A DNA stretch of 36,343 nucleotides from Bacteroidetes bacterium OLB12 (lineage in GTDB: Bacteria; Bacteroidota; Bacteroidia; Cytophagales; Cyclobacteriaceae): NCBI GenBank assembly GCA_001567185.1, contig LNFR01000050.1:1-36343 (forward strand). Direction: 5' to 3'. The notes below the pieces were generated by a model that was not told the DNA's origin, searched no databases, and was given only the letters and a program-made list of their open reading frames with translations. Both the position numbers and the translations under genes were made by a program. The stretch's first letter is position 1, and every line of letters begins with the position of its first letter. Positions 28,878 through 36,343 of this stretch are shown here, in pieces.

Positions 28878-29018
28878 AGCGGGTGTTTCAAAGTCCTTCT
28901 GTCATCGCATTATTCCGCAATCTCGATTCTGCGGTATTGAAAGGGATTGTGGCACAGGCCGGAATGACGCTCTTATTTCGAATTCTGAAACAAGCGCTTA
29001 TAACGCTACCCCCTCCGA
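28878..29018. other. remainder of the glnN-DUF2807 intergenic gap
   Basis: No reading frame of note. The stretch 28910-28975 contains partly self-complementary blocks (CCGCAATC with GATTCTGCGG, and ATTCCG with CGGAATGAC). These resemble the small palindromic repeats scattered between genes in Bacteroidota, but the match is too weak to call. Confidence 0.3.
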
Positions 29019-29699
29019 TTAGTTAGCCTTTTTAACCGAACCGCCACTGCTTGAGTCGGTGTTAATTTTAGCCGGACTTCCCCGGTACCGGATGCTTCCT
29101 CCACTACTGGCTCTTGCTATTAATTCTTTAGAAGCTGACACTTTAGCACTACCTGCACTACTTACGCTGGCCCGTACAATTTCAGTATCCAGCGCATACG
29201 CATCAACCTCACCAGCACTGCTGGCATCCACTTCAAGAGTTTTGGCTCTACCTTCCAACAAGACATCGCCTGCACTGGATGCCTCGGCAACAACCGAACC
29301 TGCATCAATTGAAATTTCTATGGAAGCAGCACTGGAAGCGCTTACATTCAAATTGTCTGCTTTGATTGTACCTTCCGAAAAAATATTGGCGGCCGAACTG
29401 GCATGAATCTTATTCAACGAAACATAGGTTACATAAACTTTCACGCTCCGGTTTCTATAGCGGCCATCGCGCATATGAATACGAAGATAACCTCCTGAAA
29501 TTTCTGTCAGCACGTTAGCAGGATCCGTTCCGGTTACTTCAACGCGCACACTTTCTTTACCTCCCTTTTTCAGATACACATCAATCGCTTCACCGGCCTT
29601 TACCCCGCTAAACGCACCCAACGACCGCACATCGCTTTGCTGCGCCCAGGTAAGACATCCGCAAAACAGCATCAGTAAAACTAATACGAGCCTTTTCAT
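29019..29699 (-). CDS. DUF2807 (head GIN domain) exported protein
   Basis: A 226-residue secreted or periplasmic protein from the ATG at 29699 (MKRLVLVLLMLFCGCLTWAQ, signal peptide); ten residues in the longer frame lie ahead of it. The mature part begins RSLGAFSGVKAGEAIDVYLKK, the typical opening of the 'putative auto-transporter adhesin, head GIN' family. It continues as a right-handed beta-helix-like run with repeated ASSAG/ASSAA/SSGGS turns about every 20 residues (NVSASSAASIEISI, VEASSAG-type repeats, TDSSSGGSVKKAN). Family members are common in Bacteroidota and their role is unclear, although adhesion has been proposed. It starts divergently from the TerB-like gene. Confidence 0.88.
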   Translation of the reverse strand: MKRLVLVLLMLFCGCLTWAQQSDVRSLGAFSGVKAGEAIDVYLKKGGKESVRVEVTGTDPANVLTEISGGYLRIHMRDGRYRNRSVKVYVTYVSLNKIHASSAANIFSEGTIKADNLNVSASSAASIEISIDAGSVVAEASSAGDVLLEGRAKTLEVDASSAGEVDAYALDTEIVRASVSSAGSAKVSASKELIARASSGGSIRYRGSPAKINTDSSSGGSVKKAN

Positions 29700-29831
29700 T
29701 TTCTTTTGCTTTATATAACCCATAGACAAGCCAGTTGAAAAGAGGTTGCATACCCACGCTTTCTGGCTTCTTTTTTTCGTTTGGTGTAAGAAATAATCAA
29801 TTTTTACTCTAAATTTCGATTACTGACAATA

Positions 29832-29839
29832 TACATTTG
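29832..29839 (+). promoter_or_regulatory. putative -7 promoter box of the TerB-like gene
   Basis: TACATTTG is an exact TAnnTTTG match 20 bases before the ATG at 29860. No -33 TTTG box is found at the normal 19-21 base spacing, so support is partial. Confidence 0.35.
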
Positions 29840-29859
29840 CACAAAACTAAAAACTAGTT

Positions 29860-30251
29860 ATGATTAAAGAACAATTGAATGTGCTAATTAATCTGGCGGC
29901 CAGCGATCGATCGGTTGGTGAAAAAGAAGCAAAGTGATTCATCTGATTGGTAAAGCTAACGGGTTGTCGAAAGACGAGGTTGAGACCATGATGAAGACCC
30001 CCCAACCGATTGGCGATTTAAGTGCGTTCTCCGAAGATCAAAAATTTGAAAACCTCTATCACCTGATCCAACTCATGAAAAGTGATGGCCAGGTGTTTAA
30101 AAGTGAAATTCACTTCTGCGAACAGATTGCTGAAAAATTGGGCTATAAGAAAGCGGTGGTTGGCGAACTATCCAGCCGTATTTACTCAGACCCTACCATT
30201 ACTGCAGACAGAAAATTACTCTTTGAAAGAGCACACAAGTTTCTGAAGTAA
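29860..30251 (+). CDS. TerB-like protein, one frameshift
   Basis: An all-helical protein of about 130 residues resembling the tellurite-resistance TerB / DjlA N-terminal fold. The ATG at 29860 starts MIKEQLNVLINLAASDRSVGEKEAK and stops at once. Adding one A to the run 29931-29933 continues VIHLIGKANGLSKDEVETMM to the stop at 30251. The LAASDRSVGEKEAKVI and MKSDGQVFKSEIHFCEQIAEKLG segments are the two acidic helix-loop blocks of the family, thought to bind metal. No other ter genes are nearby, so a stress or metal role is only a guess. It ends at a shared terminator with the amidohydrolase gene. Confidence 0.78.
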
Positions 30252-30298
30252 TATTTAGAGCCTCTCTACAAAAAACCAAACCTTTCAAAAGAACTTCA

Positions 30299-30326
30299 TC
30301 ACGATCCCGCTAAGGCGGGATCGTGA
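30299..30326. terminator. bidirectional terminator hairpin
   Basis: Perfect 12-bp stem: TCACGATCCCGC at 30299-30310, TAAG loop, GCGGGATCGTGA at 30315-30326. It lies between two convergent genes (stops at 30251 and 30341) and can serve both strands, though a long T run is lacking on either side. Confidence 0.82.
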
Positions 30327-30340
30327 ATAATGAAACTGCT

Positions 30341-32054
30341 TTATTTTTTCTCGTAAAGGACTTTACCTCCCAATATTGTTAAAACTACTTCCGTTGAAAG
30401 TATCTCCGAATCGGGTATCGTCATCAGGTCTTTGCTAAAAACTACAAAATCAGCCAGCTTGCCCGGCTTGATTGAACCCTTCTTTTTTTCTTCAAATGCT
30501 CCATAGGCAGCGTCCAGCGTATATGAACGCAAGGCTTGCCCTCGGGCCATTTTTTCGTCAGGCTCAAACCCTCCTACCGGCTCGCCTTTTAAGGTTTGCC
30601 GGGTAACCGATGCAAAAGAAAGATGCAATTGGGTTTATGGGCTCCACCGGAACATCGGTTCCATTTACAATTACTGCCCCCGATTTTAATAACGATTGCC
30701 ACATGTAGGCACCCTCTTTAATCCGCTTCTCTCCTAACCGTTCTATTGCCCACGGCCTGTCGGACGATAAATGAATGGCCTGCATGGCGGGAATTACACC
30801 CAGTTTTCCAAAGCGGGCTATGTCATTCGGGTGCAAATGCTGGGCATGCTCAATCCGATACCGGTGGTTTGTCTTGCCCGGATTTTCTGAGAACGCTTGT
30901 TCGTACCGATCCAGAATTTCTTTGTTGGCTCTGTCGCCAATAGCGTGCGAACAAATCTGAAATCCATGTTTTAATCCTTCTCTTGAAATTTTCAGTACGG
31001 TATCCATCGATAGCGTAGCCATGCCGCTAAAATCAGGCCGGTCGGAATAGGGTTCTAACAGCCAGGCCCCGCGCGACCCCAAGGCCCCATCGCAATTCAG
31101 TTTAACAGCTCGGATGGTAAGCAGATTGGCTGTATCTATTTCGGGCCCTTTCTTAAACCATTCGTAAAGCAGGTTGCTATCAAAGCCGGTTAGCATTACG
31201 TACAGGCGTGTATTCAATTTACCTGCTGCCTTAAATTTTCTATACAACTCGATATTGTCCCGCGAAACACCGGCATCATGAAAACTGGTAATACCGTTGC
31301 GCAAGCTGGCAGCTATGGCCAGTTCAAGCGCTTGTGCATCCGTTTCAGCTGTATTATCCGGAATGTGTTGGGTTATTAAATATTGTGCCCGCTCGTTAAA
31401 TAAGCCGGTGGGGTTTCCGAGTTCATCCAACAATATTTCTCCACCCTCGCCCAGGTTGCGGCTAAGCTTTTCTACCGATAACTGATTTACGCCTGCAAGT
31501 TGCATGGCTTTGGCATTGGCAAAACCTGCATGGCCACTGGCGTGACTCAGAAATACCGGATTATCAGGCGATGCCTCACTTAATAAATGATGCGTTTGAA
31601 ATCCTTTAATCTGTTTCTCTGGTTTCTTTGTCCATTTATCCTGGTGCCAGCCTCTGCCTATTATCCATTGCCCGGGTTGTGCTTTTGCTACGGCTTCTTT
31701 CACCTTCTCTACCATCTCTTCATAGCTGGTTACACTCATTAGGTCAAGATTTAGTTCGCTGTAACCTAAGCCCATAAAATGGCCGTGCCCTTCAATAAAA
31801 CCGGGGGTCATGGTTTTTCCTGCCAGGTCAATTACGGTGGTGTTTTTTCCTTCATAAACAGAAAGTCCCGCCAGGTTACCGGCATAAACAATCGTATCAG
31901 CTCTTACTGCCACCGCTTCCACCGTTGGGTTTTCAGATTCTACTGTATAAATAGTGCCACCTTTAATGATGAGATCAGCCGGGGTTTCCTTTTGGGAGCA
32001 TTGGGTTAGTACAAAAAGTAACAACACCAATGCGACACATGTGTTTCGGTTCAT
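30341..32054 (-). CDS. lipoprotein amidohydrolase (YtcJ-like), one frameshift
   Basis: Metal-dependent hydrolase of about 570 residues, anchored as a lipoprotein (lipobox LFVLTQC, Cys 19). It has the DLIIKGGTIYTVES start, the HxH metal motif in TPGFIEGHGHFMG (H90, H92), IGRGWHQDKW and SHASGHAGFANAKA typical of YtcJ-type members, then CSHAIGDRANKEILDRY, YRIEHAQHLHPNDI and GTDVPVEPINPIASFF. The frame breaks at AAAA 30614-30617; removing one base continues the protein as ASVTRQTLKGEPVGG to ILGGKVLYEKK, the usual beta-sandwich end. The family acts on cyclic amides, formamides or similar C-N bonds; the substrate is unknown and the location is the envelope. It is divergent from the sulfatase-like gene by about 100 bases. 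Confidence 0.92.
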
Positions 32055-32156
32055 TTCAAGTTTTGGTTTTTCCTAAAGGTACATTGAATTCCTAAAAATA
32101 CGTTTTGACCTTTTACCAGTAGTTGAAATTGGTTCTTTCGTTAACTTCGCAACTTC

Positions 32157-33986
32157 ATGCGCTACCGGTTACGTTTCTTTGGGTTGTTGGCTCTTTACTG
32201 GATGGCCTACTTTACACTGGGGCGTGTACTCTTCCTGCTCTACCTGCTTCCTCAAACCAACTCGCTCTCTCTTCAGGAAATAACCATGCCCCTGTTGCTG
32301 GGTTTACGAATGGATGCTGCCATGACAGGCTATTGGCTCCTCCTTCCGGGATTATTATTTGTGGCTTCTGCGTTTACATCAAACCGGTTTACGTTTTATG
32401 CAACAGGAATAATTACAATCATGCTGTTGCTGATTTCAACCATACTGGTAGTAACAGACCTTGAACTTTACAAACATTGGGGTTTTCGCATTAATTCCAC
32501 TCCGCTTATGTATCTGGAAAGCGAGGCTATCAGCAGTGTAAACTCCGGAGTGCTGGTTGGCCTGATCCTGATTTTTGCTGCACTTTTTAGTTCCTTCATT
32601 TTTATTTACTCCCGTTGGCTTGCTCCGCAACTTTTAACATTGCCACCCATTAAAAAAAAGCACGCGCTAACGTGGTTGGTGATTACGACAGCGTTGCTTA
32701 TTCCCATTCGCAGCAGTTTTACGGTTGCCCCGCTCAATACCGGAGTAGTGTATTTTCATAAAACAAAATCATTCCCGAATCACGCAGGAATTAATCCGGT
32801 TTGGAATTTTTTCAGAAGTGTTTCCAAAAGTAAAGCTGTTAAATATCCTGGTGATTTTTATCAAGCCGGCAACCTGGATGCGGAGTTTAAATCATTGATG
32901 CAAACCAGCGAAACTCAATTTGCCATTGACAGCACCATCCATCATCCGAATGTATTGTTAATTATTCTGGAGGGTTTTACCTCCAAAATTATTGAACCGC
33001 TGGGCGGCTTGCCCAACATCACACCTGAGTTTAACGCCCTGATTTCTGAAGGAATGCTCTTTGAAAATTTTTATGCAAGTGGCGACCGTACGGACAAAGG
33101 GCTGGTATCCATCTTAAGTGCCTATGTTGCCCAGCCGCGTACCTCTATCATTAAGTTTCCTGAAAAGACACAACACTTACCCTTCTTATCAAAAGAACTG
33201 GAGCGTAACGGATACGCTACATCTTTTATTTATGGTGGCGATGTAGGTTTTGCCAATATGGAATCATACTTAACGATAGCCGGCTTTGGTTCAATTACCG
33301 ATGAAGATGAATTTGACAGCAACCTGAACGACTCCAAGTGGGGAGTAGCCGATCATTATGTATTTACAAAAATGTTACGTGAGCTAAACGCTGCACCCAA
33401 CCCATTCTTTAAAGTAATGCTAAGCTTAAGCAGCCACGAACCCTTTGAGGTACCCATGGAAACAGTTATACCAGGAAAGGATGAAGGTTCCATGTTCCTG
33501 AACGCCTGCTATTATACCGACAGAAGCCTGGGCGAATTTATCCGCCAGGCTAAACAACAGCCCTGGTGGAAAAACACTCTGGTGATTGTTACAGCCGATC
33601 ATGGTCATCGCTTTCCGGATTTACTGGAGCTGAAGGATAAATCCAGATTTAAGATTCCTATGTTATGGTTAGGCGGGGTAATTACCAGGCCCGGCACCCG
33701 CATTGGCACGTTTGCCAGCCAGACCGACATAGCCAACACGTTGCTTGCTCAACTCCGGATTCAACCTCAATCGGAATTTTTGTTCAGTAAAAATATACTG
33801 GCCCGGTCTGTTAATCCGTTTGCCGTTTATGTATTCAACAATGGTTTTGGATACGTAAGTGCTACACACGAAAGTATTTATGATTTCGATATAAAAAATT
33901 ATGTAAGCCAAACGGGAAACGAAAATGAATTAACCAACGGCCAGATTTACATGCAAACTTTGTTTAACGATTATAACCGCAAGTAA
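32157..33986 (+). CDS. LTA-synthase-like membrane phosphoglycerol transferase/sulfatase
   Basis: Inner-membrane enzyme of 609 residues. The first ~200 residues hold about five hydrophobic helices (ALYWMAYFTLGRVLFLLYLL, then TIMLLLISTILVVTDLELY). The outer alkaline-phosphatase-fold domain starts at PNVLLIILEGFTSK (metal ligand E272), with the predicted nucleophile T312 in ASGDRTDKGLVSIL, FFKVMLSLSSHEPFEVP, and D481/H482 in VTADHGHRFPD. This layout is that of lipoteichoic-acid synthases and related phosphoglycerol or phosphoethanolamine transferases. Gram-negative bacteria make no LTA, so a modifier of periplasmic glucan or lipid is likelier. No frame break. It is followed closely by the outer-membrane protein gene. 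Confidence 0.88.
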   Translation: MRYRLRFFGLLALYWMAYFTLGRVLFLLYLLPQTNSLSLQEITMPLLLGLRMDAAMTGYWLLLPGLLFVASAFTSNRFTFYATGIITIMLLLISTILVVTDLELYKHWGFRINSTPLMYLESEAISSVNSGVLVGLILIFAALFSSFIFIYSRWLAPQLLTLPPIKKKHALTWLVITTALLIPIRSSFTVAPLNTGVVYFHKTKSFPNHAGINPVWNFFRSVSKSKAVKYPGDFYQAGNLDAEFKSLMQTSETQFAIDSTIHHPNVLLIILEGFTSKIIEPLGGLPNITPEFNALISEGMLFENFYASGDRTDKGLVSILSAYVAQPRTSIIKFPEKTQHLPFLSKELERNGYATSFIYGGDVGFANMESYLTIAGFGSITDEDEFDSNLNDSKWGVADHYVFTKMLRELNAAPNPFFKVMLSLSSHEPFEVPMETVIPGKDEGSMFLNACYYTDRSLGEFIRQAKQQPWWKNTLVIVTADHGHRFPDLLELKDKSRFKIPMLWLGGVITRPGTRIGTFASQTDIANTLLAQLRIQPQSEFLFSKNILARSVNPFAVYVFNNGFGYVSATHESIYDFDIKNYVSQTGNENELTNGQIYMQTLFNDYNRK

Positions 33987-33991
33987 TCATT

Positions 33992-34676
33992 ATGAAACGT
34001 TTTTTTTCTGATTGCCCTTCTGTGCATTGCTGCCATGGGTACGCAAGCGCAGGACGTTGGCCTGTCATTTTCATACTTCATTCCGCGCAACGGTTATTTC
34101 TCTACTCCCATCAGTCCGTTTTCATTCCGGGGGGTGGGCGTAAACCTCACTCGCGTAATTGCATTGGAAACCGGTTTCTCGCTCTACCGCATGTCGGGTA
34201 TGAATATGCTCGGCCTGCCTTTTGAAACCAAGGATCCATTACTTGGGCCAAACTTTACATTGTTTGTTCCGGCTGAACTCGTGCTCGAATTCAAGGGCAA
34301 ACAAGCGGAGTTCGATATTAAAGGGGGTGGCTTTGCCTTTTATGGATTTGATCAGAAACTAAACCTCGGAAACTTTGATCGGGCCATTCGCACGTACGAA
34401 GATTGGGATGTGGCAAACTCCAACCTGAATTTTGATAACAACCCCGGTTTCGGATATCACGTGGGTGTTGAGTTTACGGTACCTGTAACGCGTCAGTTCT
34501 CGGTTGCACTGGAAGTAAACTACCTGGTAGGAACGGCAAAATTTCCATTAACCGGATCGTACACCGGTGGAACAGCAAATGGGCTCGAAACTGTTTCTGT
34601 GGAGTACAAAGACGGCAAAGTAGATTTTACCGGACTGGAATTTTCAATTGGAGTTATTTTTGGATCCGGACGCTAA
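33992..34676 (+). CDS. small outer-membrane beta-barrel protein, one frameshift
   Basis: A protein of about 227 residues. The start at 33992 gives MKRFF and then goes wrong at eight T's (34000-34007). With seven, it reads FLIALLCIAAMGTQAQ, a normal signal peptide, then DVGLSFSYFIPRNGYFSTPI. The mature protein alternates hydrophobic and polar residues, with Gly/Tyr/Phe-rich strands (VGVNLTRVIALETGFSLYRM, FGYHVGVEFTVPVTRQFSV, FTGLEFSIGVIFGSGR) that fit an eight-stranded barrel with an aromatic-rich end. The function is unknown. It begins five bases after the sulfatase-like gene, so the two are probably co-transcribed. Its last 33 bases overlap the convergent CapA gene. Confidence 0.82.
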
Positions 34677-35995
34677 CTCCAGGTCAACCCTGCGCACTAC
34701 ACGCAACCTTCTTAGCGTAGTACTACCCACCACTTGCAGCATAGCTTGTTGAGCCAATTCCACATCATAAAAATTACCAAGCATCCAAAGGCCACGATCC
34801 AAAGTTTGTTCCAATCCATAAAATTTTATCATCGGGTTTTCCAGTAATACTGAATCCACCACCACATCGTCCGGTAGCCGGATCGAATACACAACAGAAT
34901 CCGTAGCCAGCGAATGTGTACGCTCTTGAATATTAACATTGTGTTTGGAAAGTAATGCTCTCGAGTCTTTTGCAAATACCTGCATGGCTGCGCGAGCCGT
35001 CTTATCCTTCACAAAAACTGTATCGCCTTCAAAATAGCGAAAGGGCCGCATGACAAACTCGTTGGATTTTTGCACCCATTCCAATTCGTACTCGGCATTA
35101 AGAATTGATGTGCTTGCACCAGCCGGGGTGGTTATCTTTTGCATATCTATCCACACCATAGCACCGCCATCGCGGTAACGCGGGCGTTGGCCTGATATGA
35201 AATTACCCAACGAATAAACAACCAGTTGATCCTGCTCTTTATTCCATTCCATAGGTTGCAATACGTGCGGGTGTGCGCCAATCACCAGCCTGGCACCTTC
35301 CCTGAATAATAACCGCGTTAATTTCTTCTGTGTGGAGTTGGGTAAACTCTGATACTCATCGCCCCAATGCATAAACACAATAATCGCATCGGTTTTTTGT
35401 TGCCTGGCCTGCGCTAAATCAAGTTTAATCTGTACGGTATCAATCAGGTTTACAATGTTGGGTTTTGTTACAGGAATGCCATTGGTACCATAGGTGTAAT
35501 TGAGCAAAGAAAACCTGAAGTCATTTTTTTCGACAATTAATGGATAGGTGTTAGCCCGCGTGGCCGAGTCAATAAACGTACCGGTATGCAAAATCGCTAA
35601 TGAGTCCAGTACGCGAATGGTTCGCTCTACTCCTTTTTTTCTACGGTCCACACTATGATTATTGGCGGTAACCAACACATCAAAACCGATTCGCTTTAGT
35701 TCAACCGCTAGTGCATCGGGCGCACTAAATTGCGGGTATCCTTTATAGGGCGAACCAGCCAGTGTAAGTTCCAGGTTGCCAATGGCCAGATCGGCCGGAC
35801 GGATGATGGGCGCAACGTATTCAAAGCAGGCCGAATAATCATAGCGTTTGGATACCGGATCGTATGCCATGGCAATGTTTGAATCATGACTGCATGATGT
35901 CGCCCGTAAACAACAACGAAATTCTTGTGGTATCCTGTGCCCTGCCGCACACGGCCAGCAATCCATAAAAAAAATACAAGTACCAGTTTATTCAT
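34644..35995 (-). CDS. CapA family metallophosphatase-like exported protein, two frameshifts
   Basis: About 449 residues after repair. The family resembles CapA/PgsA of poly-gamma-glutamate synthesis and has a calcineurin-like metal fold. The start at 35995 gives MNKLVLVFF; with seven instead of eight bases in the run 35967-35974 it continues YGLLAVCGRAQDTTRISLLF, a signal peptide and first strand. A second extra base near 35889 interrupts TGDIMQ/HDSNIAMAYD. Then come AIGNLELTLAG, VLVTANNHSVDRR, VFMHWGDEYQ, VIGAHPHVLQPMEW and VYSLGNFISGQRPR, all conserved CapA motifs. It is exported, likely to the periplasm. No other polyglutamate genes are present, so the role is uncertain. Its start overlaps the stop of the PdeM-like gene by eight bases, showing one transcript. 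Confidence 0.9.
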
Positions 35996-36343
35996 GGGGA
36001 TAGGCGATCACTTTATTTTCTGCAATTACAAAAATTCTGTCTTCTTTTTTTTGGAACAATACGAGCCATTCCGGTAAACGAACCAAATGCGGGTAAAATA
36101 CCCTGCTGTTTTCCGAAATAAAAACATGGCAACATGACGGATTGCCGGCCGGTACCCTTTAACCGCACAGCGGGATGGATGTGACCTGAAAGATTATACA
36201 CCCCCTCTGGTACCTGATCCATTGGTTCATGCGTAAGCAATTTATAACACAGTACTCGATTTATGTACCTGTCAGGTTGTTTCGTTCGTATTGCAGGGCT
36301 GTCTAAGGGATATCGAGTGATTACCCAATACCAATTCAAATGC
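35988..36343 (-). CDS. PdeM-like phosphoesterase (DNA-ligase-associated), 5' part outside window, frameshifted
   Basis: C-terminal ~118 residues of a calcineurin-like phosphoesterase. Visible motifs: ELVLGNH at the window edge (metal site), LLTHEPMD, YNLSGHIHPAVRLKG (metal site), GRQSVMLPCFYFG and GILPAFGSFTGMARIVPKK, the order seen in PdeM, a phosphoesterase often encoded beside a ligase/helicase DNA-repair cluster. The frame is broken at eight T's (36045-36052); with seven, it ends EDRIFVIAENKVIAYPHE and stops at 35988 inside the CapA start. A second indel is likely near 36307-36309. The partner ligase and helicase genes would lie to the right of the window, if present. Confidence 0.76.

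Noticed and set aside
29860-30251. A tellurite-resistance operon
   Set aside because: Only one TerB-like gene is present; no terA, terC, terD or terZ homologue is in the window.

Overview
The window looks like chromosomal DNA from a member of the Bacteroidota, most likely order Cytophagales. The evidence is a TonB-dependent receptor with an N-terminal carboxypeptidase-like repeat, a giant secreted protein ending in a type IX secretion (T9SS) sorting domain, a type III glutamine synthetase, a DUF2807 'head GIN' protein, a PAS-LuxR regulator, TAnnTTTG-type promoter boxes and few Shine-Dalgarno sites. There is no rRNA, tRNA, CRISPR array, insertion sequence or prophage in view. I assign no species.

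Layout. 1-2158 (-): TonB receptor cut by the left edge. 2312-4624 (+): BASS-type transporter and secreted M28 peptidase. 4807-15696 (+): a long co-directional run of leuS, fabH, a small conserved gene, a GntP/DsdX-type permease, a RidA-like protein, a D-serine dehydratase-like PLP enzyme, an M19 dipeptidase, a CtpA-type protease and an alpha/beta hydrolase. 15698-24272 (-): a three-gene block of a ~2180-residue T9SS protein with two predicted beta-propellers, a small exported protein and an exported caspase-like protease. 24536-25324 (+): a PAS-LuxR regulator divergent from that block. 25316-28382 (-): an alpha/beta hydrolase and glutamine synthetase III separated by a strong terminator. 28383-29018: no confident protein gene, but a region that folds like a 6S-type RNA. 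29019-32054: DUF2807 protein (-), TerB-like protein (+) and a lipoprotein amidohydrolase (-), the last two convergent on a perfect terminator hairpin. 32157-34676 (+): a membrane phosphoglycerol-transferase/sulfatase-like enzyme and a small outer-membrane protein. 34644-36343 (-): a CapA-type protein and the 3' part of a PdeM-like phosphoesterase whose frames overlap.

How genes may work together. The permease, RidA-like protein, D-serine dehydratase-like enzyme and dipeptidase form a plausible route for D-amino-acid uptake and breakdown: the dehydratase makes a reactive enamine/imine, RidA hydrolyses it, and the dipeptidase could supply substrate. The T9SS protein, exported protein and caspase-like protease form a candidate cell-surface system, possibly controlled by the adjacent PAS-LuxR gene.

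Sequence quality. About a dozen genes are broken by one or more single-base indels, many in homopolymers, and in each case the correct continuation is readable in another frame. I read these as consensus errors in the assembly, not pseudogenes, and annotate the reconstructed genes across the breaks.
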